From the NCBI RefSeq assembly GCF_002855555.1, contig NZ_PKRT01000002.1:186001-250000 (forward strand): 64,000 nucleotides of DNA, read 5' to 3'. The DNA is from Novosphingobium sp. TH158 (GTDB lineage Bacteria > Pseudomonadota > Alphaproteobacteria > Sphingomonadales > Sphingomonadaceae). How positions within the stretch are numbered: position 1 is the stretch's first letter; each line of letters starts with the position of its first letter. Below the pieces are notes generated by a model. It made no database searches. It had not been told where the DNA came from and was given only the letters and a program-made list of their open reading frames with translations. The translations under genes were made by a program, and so were the position numbers. Shown here one piece after another: positions 18,635-27,252 of the stretch.

Positions 18635-18811
18635 TCAGCTCTTGTCTTCGACCGGAGCGCCGGGGCCGTTCTTCTTCATGGATTCGATTGCGTTCTGCGC
18701 GCTGGCCTTGCTGGCATAGCCTTCGGTCCAGAACATCGTTTCATTGTTGTAGCAGAAGTAGGCGACGAACTCGCCGGCCTTGTTCTTGCGGATTTCGAAG
18801 CGGTGAGCCAT
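18635..18811 (-). CDS. YegP/DUF1508-family small protein
   Basis: A 58-residue protein beginning AHRFEIRKNKAGEFVAYFCYNNETMFWTE, the compact beta-alpha fold of the DUF1508/YegP family: a conserved F-E-I-x-K-x-x-x-G-E-F start and a YASKASAQNAIESMKKN helix. The family is widespread and poorly understood. An in-frame upstream ATG (18862) would add 17 residues not typical of it. An AAAGGGA ribosome site precedes 18811. Confidence 0.8.
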   Translation of the reverse strand: MAHRFEIRKNKAGEFVAYFCYNNETMFWTEGYASKASAQNAIESMKKNGPGAPVEDKS

Positions 18812-18873
18812 GGTTTGCGTCCCTTTCCGGCTGGTTTTCCCGGCAATGAGATTAGCGCACAAACCACGGTTTT

Positions 18874-19962
18874 CTAGCGGAATCTTCCCGGCGAATAAGG
18901 CTGGGGGTCAACCGGACTGTTGCCGCTCCCGGTGATCAGGGAAGCCGCCAGCGCAGCCGCCGCCGGGGCCGTCTGGATGCCGAAACCGCCCTGTCCTGCG
19001 AACCAGAAGAAGCGCGGCTGCTGCTTGTCGAAGCCATAGACCGGCAGGCGATCGGGCGCGAAAGTGCGCAGCCCGGCCCACTTGTGCTCCACCCGTTCCA
19101 CATTCCAGTTTACAACGTTTTGCATCCGCTCGATCGCTTCGGCAACCGCCAGCTCCTCCGGCGCAGCATCGCAAGGGGCGCTGGGCACTTCGTCATGCGG
19201 AGAGAGCCAAAGACGGCCAGCCTCGGGCTTGAAATAGAACTTCTCGTCAAGGTCCAGCACCAGGGGCAGGTCAACCGGCGGTTCGGGTGCGGTACGCAGC
19301 TGTGCGATGGTCCGGCGGAACGGGGTGAAGCCCAGCGGGCCAACACCCGCCAGTTGCGCCACGCCATCGGCCCAGGCCCCCGCTGCGTTGACCAGCAGGC
19401 CGGCACGCAACTCGCGGCCGTCCTCGCAGGCCACAAGCCAGCCATCGCCATCCGGCGCGGCATTTGCCAGCCGGGCCCGCGTCCACAGTTCGGCCCCCGC
19501 GCGGCGGGTGGCCGCCAGGTAATCCTGGTGCAGGCGGGCCACGTCGATATCGCTGCAATCGGGCTCAAGCGCGCCGACCGACCATTCGGGCAAGAGGCCG
19601 GGCAAGCGCGCCTCAAGTCCGGCCCGATCGAGCCGCTCGACGGCTACTCCAAGCCCCGCGAATTCGTCGGCGAAGGTATCGAGCCGCGCTTCGGCACCCT
19701 TGCGGGCAATGGTCAGCGCCCCGCGCTCATGTAGGTAACCGCCCGAGCGCAGGGCATCGCCGGAGGCCGCAGTCAGCGGGTAGACCCCTGGGCCGCCATA
19801 GCTCTCGGTCCAGAACGCGGCCGAACGGCCGGTGGCGTGATAGCCCGGCTGGCCCTCGGCCTCGATCAGCACAATGCGGCTGCCGCTGTCCGCCAGCGCG
19901 GCGGCAAGGCTTGCACCGGCCATTCCGGCGCCGACAATGGCAATATCGAACCGGGGAATCAT
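18874..19962 (-). CDS. FAD-dependent D-amino-acid dehydrogenase, DauA-like
   Basis: A 362-residue DAO-fold flavoprotein. The FAD motif IAIVGAGMAGASLAAALA is at the start, followed by QPGYHATGRSAAFWTESYG, a stretch close to that of D-arginine dehydrogenase (DauA) and related enzymes. The C-terminal WAGLRTFAPDRLPVYGFD and GQGGFGIQTAP segments also fit. It probably oxidises a D-amino acid to the 2-oxo acid. The start at 19962 places the Rossmann strand at residue 5, as in the family. It sits 7 bases downstream of the alpha/beta hydrolase, so the two are likely one operon. Confidence 0.82.
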   Translation of the reverse strand: MIPRFDIAIVGAGMAGASLAAALADSGSRIVLIEAEGQPGYHATGRSAAFWTESYGGPGVYPLTAASGDALRSGGYLHERGALTIARKGAEARLDTFADEFAGLGVAVERLDRAGLEARLPGLLPEWSVGALEPDCSDIDVARLHQDYLAATRRAGAELWTRARLANAAPDGDGWLVACEDGRELRAGLLVNAAGAWADGVAQLAGVGPLGFTPFRRTIAQLRTAPEPPVDLPLVLDLDEKFYFKPEAGRLWLSPHDEVPSAPCDAAPEELAVAEAIERMQNVVNWNVERVEHKWAGLRTFAPDRLPVYGFDKQQPRFFWFAGQGGFGIQTAPAAAALAASLITGSGNSPVDPQPYSPGRFR

Positions 19963-19969
19963 TTGCGCG

Positions 19970-20932
19970 CTAGTTCCGCTTCGGGGCCTTGCGGTCAAGG
20001 AAATCGTCGATGGCCGCAAGCGCGCGGTCTCGCACGCCATCTGCCTCGCGCAGGATTTCGTGGCGGGCCTCCTTGCCGAACATCAGCATTTCGCAGGCGG
20101 GAAGCCGCCGGGCGGCGAGGCGGATGGCATCGGCGCTGACGAGCTTGTCCTCCGAAGTGGCGACGATGAACACCGGGGTCCCGACCGCTTCAAGCCGGCC
20201 GGCTGCGAACATCAGGCGGGCAGAGGCATAGGCCCGCTCGACCCAGCCCCATGAGCCCGGCCCCATCACCAGTTCGGGGCGCTGTTCGCGCCAGACCATC
20301 TCATCCTCATAGCGGCGGGCATCGTGGGTGAGCAGCACGTCCCGCCCTTCCGGTACCTGTCCCGGCTTCTCGCTCCACTTCCATGCAGGCCGGCGGCGAT
20401 CGCCCAGCGCGCACATCAAGCGCGCGGCGACGTGAAGCACGGGCAAAGGCAAGCCATAGGTGTGGAAGCCCAGCATCGGGGCAGAAAGCACCATGGCATC
20501 GGGATCGACCCTTCGTTCCACCAGCGCGCGCAGCACGATATGCCCGCCCATCGAATGCGCGGCGAGCACGTGCGGACCGGGCGTGGAGGCTTTCCAGTCC
20601 TCCCACAGGGCGGCAAGGTCATCCACCCACTGAACGAAATCGCCGACGTGGCCGGTCACGGCATCGGAACCGAGCCGGCCCGAACCGGCCTGCCCGCGCC
20701 AGTCCGCACTGGTTACCCGCCAGCCACGGGAATTCCAGTAGGCCAGGGCCTCAAGGTACTTCTCGTAAAAGTCGCCACGGCCAGGCAGGAAGAGGATCGA
20801 GCCCCGGCACGGCTGCGGTGCCGGCCAGTCGATCCGGCGGATCGCGTGGCCATCTGGCGCAATCCAGCGGGATTCCGTGGCTCCGGCGGGGATTGTGCGT
20901 CCGTCGAATGGTTGCCGGGATGCTTCGCTCAC
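19970..20932 (-). CDS. alpha/beta hydrolase, monoacylglycerol lipase-like
   Basis: A 320-residue serine hydrolase of the Hydrolase_4/lysophospholipase type. It has the oxyanion segment SILFLPGRGDFYEKY, the lid-proximal SADWRGQAGSGR, and the nucleophile elbow AAHSMGGHI near residue 149. A late Asp is in VATSEDKLVS and a candidate catalytic His in GKEARHEILRE. No signal peptide is present, so it is probably cytoplasmic. Substrate is not readable from sequence. Confidence 0.82.
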   Translation of the reverse strand: MSEASRQPFDGRTIPAGATESRWIAPDGHAIRRIDWPAPQPCRGSILFLPGRGDFYEKYLEALAYWNSRGWRVTSADWRGQAGSGRLGSDAVTGHVGDFVQWVDDLAALWEDWKASTPGPHVLAAHSMGGHIVLRALVERRVDPDAMVLSAPMLGFHTYGLPLPVLHVAARLMCALGDRRRPAWKWSEKPGQVPEGRDVLLTHDARRYEDEMVWREQRPELVMGPGSWGWVERAYASARLMFAAGRLEAVGTPVFIVATSEDKLVSADAIRLAARRLPACEMLMFGKEARHEILREADGVRDRALAAIDDFLDRKAPKRN

Positions 20933-21041
20933 CTCGTATGCATCCCTAATTCCAGCCTCAGCGCTCTGGTTACTATTTGGTAATCACTGACGTCTAGACC
21001 CGCCGATTGAACACAGGGGTTCAAATTCCGGGGGGCGTGCC

Positions 21042-21530
21042 TTGCGCAGCGAAATCCTTTCCTATGGGCTGATTGGCGCCTTGGCAATCGCGCTGCTGGT
21101 TGCTGCCTTCACCGACATCAAGCGCCGCCAGATCGATAACTGGCTGAACGCCGCAGTGGCCCTTGCTGCCCCGCTCTACTGGTGGGCAAGCGGGCTTTCG
21201 CTGTGGCCGGGCGTAGGCATCCAGCTGGGCCTGGCACTGGCTACGTTCGTTCTCACTGCCGGCCTCTTCGCCATGCGGATGATGGGCGGCGGCGATGTCA
21301 AGCTGCTGACCGCGCTGGCCCTCTGGGTGCTGCCTTCGCACTTCCTGTTCCTCGTGATCGTCATGGCGCTGCTCGGCGGCGTGCTGACCATCATGATCGC
21401 CGCCTGGCGGATGGCCCTGCGCAAGCAGGGCAAGGCCGCCATCCCTTACGGCATCGCGATTGCGAGCGCCGGCCTGCTCACCCTCGTGGACAAGAGCCTG
21501 CCGATGCTGGCGGCGCATCCGGCAGGGTGA
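21042..21530 (+). CDS. cpaA: prepilin peptidase CpaA/TadV
   Basis: A 162-residue integral membrane aspartic protease of the A24 family that processes Flp prepilins. The two active Asp motifs are TDIKRRQIDNWLN near residue 24 and MMGGGDVKLLTALALW near residue 85. The start is a TTG at 21042, seven bases after the run GGGGG (21031-21035); no in-frame ATG gives a better start. It opens the Tad pilus cluster, 71 bases before cpaB. Confidence 0.88.
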   Translation: MRSEILSYGLIGALAIALLVAAFTDIKRRQIDNWLNAAVALAAPLYWWASGLSLWPGVGIQLGLALATFVLTAGLFAMRMMGGGDVKLLTALALWVLPSHFLFLVIVMALLGGVLTIMIAAWRMALRKQGKAAIPYGIAIASAGLLTLVDKSLPMLAAHPAG

Positions 21531-21601
21531 ACCTGTTTTTAACCAATTGGAACCATTCTTAGGAACGTATCCGGGAATTCCCAAGGGGGCCTTGAAAAGC
21601 C

Positions 21602-22636
21602 ATGGACAAGAAGAAACTCCTGCTGCTGGTTGGCGCACTGGTCATCGCGATCGGTACGGCGCTGGCCGCCCGTAGCCTGTTCGCCGGCGCATCCGCGCCC
21701 AAGGCGGAAGCCGCCCAGCAGGCGGTGCCGCAAGGCCCCAAGGTGCTCGTCGCCCAGCGGGCGCTGCCGGTCGGCACGATCATCACGGCCGATTCGATCA
21801 GCTTCCAGCTGTGGCCCAAGGACATGGTCCAGGATGCCTATTTCGTCGAAGGCGAGGCGGACATGGCCAAGCTGCTCGGCACGGTGGTGCGTTATCCGGT
21901 CACGGCCGGCCAGCCGGTCACCCAGGGCGCTCTGGTCAAGCCGGGCGACCGCGGCTTCCTCGCTGCGGCTCTCGGGCCGGGCATGCGCGCCATCACGATC
22001 AACGTTTCGGCCCGTACTGGCGTTGCCGGCTTCATCTTCCCGGGCGACCACATCGACCTGATGCTCACCCAGACGGTGCGCGGCGATGGCGGTGAAGGCC
22101 AGGCGCTGAAGGCCACCGAAACGATCCTCAAGAACCTGCGCGTGCTCGCCACCGACCAGGCCACCGACAGCGAAGTTGTCGACGGCAAGACCGTGGTTCG
22201 TGAATTCCGCACCGTCACGCTCGAAGTGACGCCCAAGATCGCCGAAAAGATCGCCGTTGCCGAAACCATCGGCACGCTGAGCCTGGCGCTGCGCTCGATC
22301 GCCGACAACCAGGCCGAGCTGGAACGCCTCGTCGCCAGCGGCGCGGTCAAGGTGCCCACCGGCGCCAGCAAGGAAGAGGAAGAACGCATCCTCACCGCCG
22401 CGATGAACCGCCCCGACGAAAGCAAGGGTTCGTTCTCGACCGGTGGCGACGTCTCGCGCTTCCAGCGTTCGTCGATGCCGACCAGCCGCGCCGACATGGC
22501 CAAGCAGATCGTCACCGCCGCAGTCAACGCTGCCGGACCGCGCAATGCGGCTGCAGGCAACCCCTTCGTCAAGGTCGGCCCGGTTGTCCGTGTCACCCGC
22601 GGCAAGGTGACCACCGAAGAAGAGGTCGGGAAGTAA
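21602..22636 (+). CDS. cpaB: Flp pilus assembly protein CpaB/RcpC
   Basis: A 344-residue protein with an N-terminal membrane anchor (LLLLVGALVIAIGTALAA) and an SAF domain from about residue 40 (VLVAQRALPVGTIITADSI...), followed by the beta-clip region with GMRAITINVSARTGVAGFIFPGDHIDL, the CpaB signature. It is a periplasmic Tad secretin partner. cpaC follows after three bases. The C-terminal ~80 residues are polar and variable. Confidence 0.9.
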   Translation: MDKKKLLLLVGALVIAIGTALAARSLFAGASAPKAEAAQQAVPQGPKVLVAQRALPVGTIITADSISFQLWPKDMVQDAYFVEGEADMAKLLGTVVRYPVTAGQPVTQGALVKPGDRGFLAAALGPGMRAITINVSARTGVAGFIFPGDHIDLMLTQTVRGDGGEGQALKATETILKNLRVLATDQATDSEVVDGKTVVREFRTVTLEVTPKIAEKIAVAETIGTLSLALRSIADNQAELERLVASGAVKVPTGASKEEEERILTAAMNRPDESKGSFSTGGDVSRFQRSSMPTSRADMAKQIVTAAVNAAGPRNAAAGNPFVKVGPVVRVTRGKVTTEEEVGK

Positions 22637-22639
22637 GCC

Positions 22640-24226
22640 ATGACCAGCAACGCAATCCGCAAATCCGCCGCGCTTTCGAGGGGCAAGACCATGAAACGCC
22701 TGTTCATCACCCTGCTGACTGCCACCTGCGTCTCGGTACCGCTGGCCTTCGCGCCCGCCGGCACCGTCCAGGCCCAGTCGGTGACCCGCGCGGCTCAGGA
22801 TGTCGCACTCTCCATCGGTCGTGGCCAGCTGATCAACGTTCCCGGTCGCATGGCAGACGTTTTCGTCGCCGATGACAAGGTCGCCGATGTTCAGGTGAAG
22901 TCGCCCAACCAGCTCTATGTTTTCGGCAAGGGCGGCGGCACCACCACGGTCTATGCCAGCAACTCCGCGGGCCAGATCGTCTGGTCGGCCAATGTCCGGG
23001 TCAGCTCGAACCTCGACTCGGTGGACCAGATGCTCCACCTCGCCATGCCGGACGCCAAGATCGGCGTTTCCACGCTGGGCACGAACACGGTCCTGCTGAC
23101 CGGCACGGTTGCTGCGCCCGAGGATGCGGCCGAGGCCAAGCGCCTGGTCGAAGCCTTCATGGGCAAGGAATCGAACGTCATCACCCGCCTGAAGACGGCC
23201 ACTCCGCTTCAGGTCAACCTGCAGGTCCGCTTTGCCGAAGTCAGCCGCTCGCTGGTTCGCGCAATCGGCGGCAACCTGCTCTCGAACGACAGCACCAGCG
23301 GCTTCAAGTTCGGCGTGGCCAGCGGTCGCGGCAATGCGATCGAGATCACCCCGCCGGTGGCTGCTACGCCGACGACTCCGGGCGTGCCCGGCAAGGTGAC
23401 GTTCAACGGCCTTTCCGGCAAGACGACCATCGGCGGCTTCGGCAAGTTCCTCGGCCTCGATCTTGGTGCCGCTTTCGACCTTGCAGAACGCGATGGCCTG
23501 ATCACCACGCTTGCCAGCCCCAACCTGACCGCGCTTTCGGGCGAAACCGCCGACTTCCTGGCCGGTGGCGAATACCCGATCCCGATCAGTCAGGGCCTGG
23601 GCACCACGACGGTGGAATACAAGCGCTTCGGCGTCAGCCTAGCCTATACGCCGACGGTCCTTGCGAACGGTCGCATCTCGATCCGCGTCCGTCCGGAAGT
23701 GTCGGAGCTGTCGTCGGAAGGCGCCGTCACGCTTAACGGCTTCCAGATCCCCGCCCTGACGATCCGCCGCGCGGAAACCACCGTGGAACTCGGTTCGGGC
23801 CAGAGCTTCATGATCGCCGGCCTGATGAGCAACAATGCCCAGTCGACCATCGACAAGGCCCCCGGCGTGGGTGACATCCCGATCCTGGGTTCGCTGTTCC
23901 GCTCCAACGAGTTCCGCAAGGGCCAGAGCGAGCTGGTGATCGTGGTCACGCCGTACCTGGTGAACCCGGTCAACGCGAACGAGATCAAGCTGCCGACCGA
24001 CGGCTTCCAGGCCGCCAACCTTGGCCAGCAGATCTTCGGCAACATCCAGTCGGACGGCAAGACCGGCGGTGACCGGCCCAAGCCGACGACCGTTCCCGAT
24101 GCCAACGTCGCCCCCAAGGTCGGCGAGCTTCTGGAACCCGAAACCCCGGCCAAGCCTGCCAAGAAGGGCAAGCCCAAGACCGCCGCCGCGGGCGATGAGA
24201 CGCGCCCCGGATTTTCGCTGAATTGA
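22640..24226 (+). CDS. cpaC: Tad secretin CpaC/RcpA
   Basis: A 528-residue outer-membrane secretin. After a signal peptide it has a pilus-type N-domain (GQLINVPGRMADVFVADDKVADVQVKS split over residues 55-82), a BON-like segment, and the C-terminal secretin core with VEYKRFGVSLAYTPTVL and the PGVGDIPILGSLFRS motif characteristic of type II/III secretins. The tail after ~470 is Lys/Pro-rich. Two starts are possible: 22640 with GGGAAG upstream, and 22691 (MKRLFITLL) with GAGGGG upstream; the second gives a shorter, more typical signal peptide. Confidence 0.92.
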   Translation: MTSNAIRKSAALSRGKTMKRLFITLLTATCVSVPLAFAPAGTVQAQSVTRAAQDVALSIGRGQLINVPGRMADVFVADDKVADVQVKSPNQLYVFGKGGGTTTVYASNSAGQIVWSANVRVSSNLDSVDQMLHLAMPDAKIGVSTLGTNTVLLTGTVAAPEDAAEAKRLVEAFMGKESNVITRLKTATPLQVNLQVRFAEVSRSLVRAIGGNLLSNDSTSGFKFGVASGRGNAIEITPPVAATPTTPGVPGKVTFNGLSGKTTIGGFGKFLGLDLGAAFDLAERDGLITTLASPNLTALSGETADFLAGGEYPIPISQGLGTTTVEYKRFGVSLAYTPTVLANGRISIRVRPEVSELSSEGAVTLNGFQIPALTIRRAETTVELGSGQSFMIAGLMSNNAQSTIDKAPGVGDIPILGSLFRSNEFRKGQSELVIVVTPYLVNPVNANEIKLPTDGFQAANLGQQIFGNIQSDGKTGGDRPKPTTVPDANVAPKVGELLEPETPAKPAKKGKPKTAAAGDETRPGFSLN

Positions 24227-24240
24227 GGAAGGTGAGACCC

Positions 24241-24903
24241 ATGAGCAACCTGTTCAATCGCACGGCAGCAGCCGCACTCGCCCTCGCACTCGGCTCGGCC
24301 GGCCTTTCGGGCTGCACCAGCTCCGGCGTTCCGGTGAACCGCAGCCTCGACAGCGTCCACCAGCCGGTGGTGCAGCGGACCAACTATACGATGGACCTGA
24401 CGGCTTCGGGCGGCGGCCTTGCCCCTTCCGAACAGCGCCGCCTGTCCGGCTGGTTCGAAGCGCTCGACCTGCGCTATGGCGACAAGATCACCATCGATGA
24501 TCCCACCAGTTCGAGCGCCAACCGCGCTTCGGTGGAAGCCGTTGTGGCACGTTATGGCATGCTGCTTGCCGGCGAGGCCCCGGCGACCCCGGGCTACGTC
24601 AATCCCGGCACCGTCCGCGTCGTCGTCTCGCGTTCCACCGCATCGGTTCGTGGCTGCCCGGACTGGGGCACCAAGTCGGACACCAACATGCACAACGCCA
24701 CGGCCAGCGGCTATGGCTGCGCGATCAACGGCAACCTCGCCGCCATGGTCGCCAACCCCGAAGACCTCATCAAGGGCTCGACCAACGCTGGCGGCACCAC
24801 CGTCATGAGCTCGAACAAGGCCATCGACACGTACCGCGAGGCGAAGCCGACCGGCAACGGCGGCACGACCGTCAAGCAGCAGTCCAGCAAGGAGGGCAAC
24901 TAA
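24241..24903 (+). CDS. cpaD: pilus assembly lipoprotein CpaD
   Basis: A 220-residue lipoprotein with a lipobox LSGC at about residue 28 (AGLSGCTSSG). The CpaD family part includes DLTASGGGLAPSEQRRLSGW and a late CPDWG...YGCAINGNLAAMVANPEDL, the conserved end of the family. It is thought to pilot or stabilise the secretin. The start at 24241 is chosen because of GAGGAAGGTGAG upstream; a TTG in the cpaC stop is in frame but unlikely. Confidence 0.88.
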   Translation: MSNLFNRTAAAALALALGSAGLSGCTSSGVPVNRSLDSVHQPVVQRTNYTMDLTASGGGLAPSEQRRLSGWFEALDLRYGDKITIDDPTSSSANRASVEAVVARYGMLLAGEAPATPGYVNPGTVRVVVSRSTASVRGCPDWGTKSDTNMHNATASGYGCAINGNLAAMVANPEDLIKGSTNAGGTTVMSSNKAIDTYREAKPTGNGGTTVKQQSSKEGN

Positions 24904-24906
24904 GCC

Positions 24907-26196
24907 ATGAACGCTCCCTGGAAAGCATCCATACCGGGCAACCGCGATCCCTTTGCCGCATTCCTGTGCGACGAGGCAGCGCTGGAAGTGCTGCGCCCGG
25001 TCGTGATCGAAATGGGCTGGCAGCCCGAGAAGTGCAACAAGGGTGGCCTGCGTAACGCCGTCCAGTCGCTCTCGATCACGGCCAGCCCCAACATCCTGAT
25101 GGTCGACCTGTCGGAAAGCGGCGACCCGTTGAACGACATCAACGCGCTGGCCGAGGTTTGCGAACCCGGTACGGTGGTGATCGCGGTCGGCCAGGTCAAC
25201 GACGTGCGGCTCTATCGCGACCTCGTTGCCAGCGGCATTCACGATTACCTGCTGAAGCCGCTGCAGCCCGGCCAGATCCGCGATGCGCTGGTTCAGGCCC
25301 AAGCCGTGTTCTCGCAGCCGCGCCATGCCGAAGGTTCGGCCGCCAAGCGCCACATCTCGACGGCGGTTGTCGGCACCCGCGGCGGCGTGGGCGCCTCGCT
25401 GCTTGCAACGTCCCTTTCGTGGCTGTTCTCGACCGATCACAAGATGCCGACGGCGCTGCTCGATCTTGACGTGCACTTCGGCACTGGCGCGCTGAGCCTC
25501 GATCTCGAGCCGGGCCGCGGGCTGACCGACGCGATCGAGAACCCGAGCCGCATCGACGGCCTGTTCATCGAACGCGCCATGATCCGCGCCAACGACAACC
25601 TGTCGATCCTTTCGGCAGAAGCGCCGATCAACTCGCCGCTGATGACCGACGGCACGGCCTTCATCCAGCTGGAGGAAGAATTCCGGCAGGCCTTCGAGAT
25701 GACGGTGATCGACCTGCCGCGCAACATGCTGATCAACTTCCCGCACCTGATGGCAGACGTGAACGTCTTGATCCTCGCGACCGAGTTCACCCTGGCTTCG
25801 GCGCGCGACGCGATCCGCATCCTTTCGTGGCTCAAGGCCAATGCCGCCCACGCGCAGACCATCGTCGTGGCCAACAAGGTGCAGACCGGGGCGCAGGAGA
25901 TCAGCCGCGCTGACTTCGAAGCCTCGATCGAGCGAAAGGTGAACTTCGCCATTCCGTTCGACCTGAAGGGCGCAGCCAACGCCGCGAAGCTGGGCCAGAC
26001 CTTTGCCGAAGCGAACCGGACCACCAAGGCCGGCGCAGTCGTGCGCGATGTCGCCAGCCACATCCTGGGCGTGGGCGATGCCGAAGAGGCACCGGTTACG
26101 GGCAAGGAAAAGAAGAGCCTGCTTGGCAAGTTCGATCTCAAGTCGATCCTTGCCAAGAAGGAAAAGGGCAAGGTGAAGGAGAAGGCCCCGGCGTGA
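24907..26196 (+). CDS. cpaE: CpaE/TadZ, MinD-like ATPase for pilus localisation
   Basis: A 429-residue protein with an N-terminal pseudo-receiver domain (about 1-140, LMVDLSESGDPLNDINAL...) and a ParA/MinD-like ATPase domain. The nucleotide loop reads GTRGGVGASLLATS, a deviant Walker A in which the leading Lys is Arg and the usual GKST Lys is absent, as in CpaE relatives. It is thought to place the Tad machine at a cell pole. The C-terminus is a Lys-rich tail. In Caulobacter the next gene is the motor ATPase cpaF; here tadB follows after 65 non-coding bases. Confidence 0.9.
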   Translation: MNAPWKASIPGNRDPFAAFLCDEAALEVLRPVVIEMGWQPEKCNKGGLRNAVQSLSITASPNILMVDLSESGDPLNDINALAEVCEPGTVVIAVGQVNDVRLYRDLVASGIHDYLLKPLQPGQIRDALVQAQAVFSQPRHAEGSAAKRHISTAVVGTRGGVGASLLATSLSWLFSTDHKMPTALLDLDVHFGTGALSLDLEPGRGLTDAIENPSRIDGLFIERAMIRANDNLSILSAEAPINSPLMTDGTAFIQLEEEFRQAFEMTVIDLPRNMLINFPHLMADVNVLILATEFTLASARDAIRILSWLKANAAHAQTIVVANKVQTGAQEISRADFEASIERKVNFAIPFDLKGAANAAKLGQTFAEANRTTKAGAVVRDVASHILGVGDAEEAPVTGKEKKSLLGKFDLKSILAKKEKGKVKEKAPA

Positions 26197-26261
26197 TCCG
26201 GGCCTTCGCTTCCGGCCGGCAATCGTCCGGCCTCGTGTTTGAAAAGGCGGAGTAAAGGCGC

Positions 26262-27233
26262 ATGAGCCTGCTGCAACTTTTGCTGATCGCCTGCGGCCTG
26301 ATGGCCATGATGGTGCTTGGCTGGTCGGCACTGTCCGGCCCCAATCCGGCCAAGGAAAGCGCGCGCCGGCTGCAATCCGTGCGCTATCGCCATTCCGAAA
26401 GCACGACCGACCGGGTCGAGGCGCAGATGCGCAAGGCCATCGCCTCGCGCAAGCCGAAGATGCACAAGATCGCCGGTTCGGGATCGCGCATCGAGGCGCT
26501 GGCCCTGCGCCTGCACCGCACTGGCATGCCGTGGACGCTGCAGCAGTATTTTTACGCTTCGCTGGGCCTGGCCCTGGTCGTCACGGTGGTGGTCTATCTC
26601 AAGTCGCACGCCGCCATGCTCTCGCTTGGTGCCGGCCTGCTGCTGGGCGCCGGCCTGCCGCACATGGTCGTCGGCTTCATGATCAGCCGCCGCATCAATT
26701 CTTTCATCTCCAAGTTCCCCGACGGCATCGAACTGATCGTCCGCGGCCTGCGCTCGGGCCTTCCGGTGACCGAGACGCTGGCGGTGATCTCGGGCGAAAT
26801 CCCCGGCCCGGTGGGCGAGGAATTCAAGCTCATCACCGAGCGTATCCGCATCGGCAAGACCATGGAGGATGCCCTCCAGGAAACCGCCGACCGCCTGGGC
26901 ATCCCCGAGTTCCAGTTCTTCTGCATCACCCTTGCCATCCAGCGCGAGACCGGCGGCAACCTCGCCGAGACGCTCTCGAACCTGGCCGACGTGCTGCGCA
27001 AGCGCGCCCAGATGAAGCTGAAGATCAAGGCGATGAGCTCGGAATCCAAGGCTTCTGCCTACATCGTCGGCTCGCTGCCCTTCGTGGTCTTCACCCTGCT
27101 GTGGTGGATCAACCCCGACTACATCGGCAAGTTCTTCGCCGACGAGCGCCTGATGGTCGCCGGCCTGGGTGGCCTGGTGTGGATGGGCATCGGCGTGGGC
27201 ATCATGGCCAAGATGGTCAGCTTCGAAATCTGA
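26262..27233 (+). CDS. tadB: Tad inner-membrane platform protein TadB
   Basis: A 323-residue type II secretion F-domain protein. It has an N-terminal helix (LLQLLLIACGLMAMMVLG), two further helices around residues 100-145, the cytoplasmic F domain with LPDGIELIVRGLRSGLPV-like DGIELIVRGLRSGLPVTE, and two C-terminal helices. The segment QRETGGNLAETLSNLADVLR is the T2SSF signature. It forms the inner-membrane platform with TadC. The start ATG at 26262 follows GGCGGAG by about ten bases. Confidence 0.9.
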   Translation: MSLLQLLLIACGLMAMMVLGWSALSGPNPAKESARRLQSVRYRHSESTTDRVEAQMRKAIASRKPKMHKIAGSGSRIEALALRLHRTGMPWTLQQYFYASLGLALVVTVVVYLKSHAAMLSLGAGLLLGAGLPHMVVGFMISRRINSFISKFPDGIELIVRGLRSGLPVTETLAVISGEIPGPVGEEFKLITERIRIGKTMEDALQETADRLGIPEFQFFCITLAIQRETGGNLAETLSNLADVLRKRAQMKLKIKAMSSESKASAYIVGSLPFVVFTLLWWINPDYIGKFFADERLMVAGLGGLVWMGIGVGIMAKMVSFEI

Positions 27234-27252
27234 GCGAGGAAAGACGGCAACC

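Noticed and set aside
21010..21035. A tRNA T-arm-like GGTTCAAATTCC before cpaA
   Set aside because: The arms do not pair as a T-stem and there is no acceptor, D or anticodon arm around it.
23644..26331. A long minus-strand frame opposite cpaC, cpaD and cpaE
   Set aside because: It crosses three real genes and their gaps; its composition is typical of a shadow frame.
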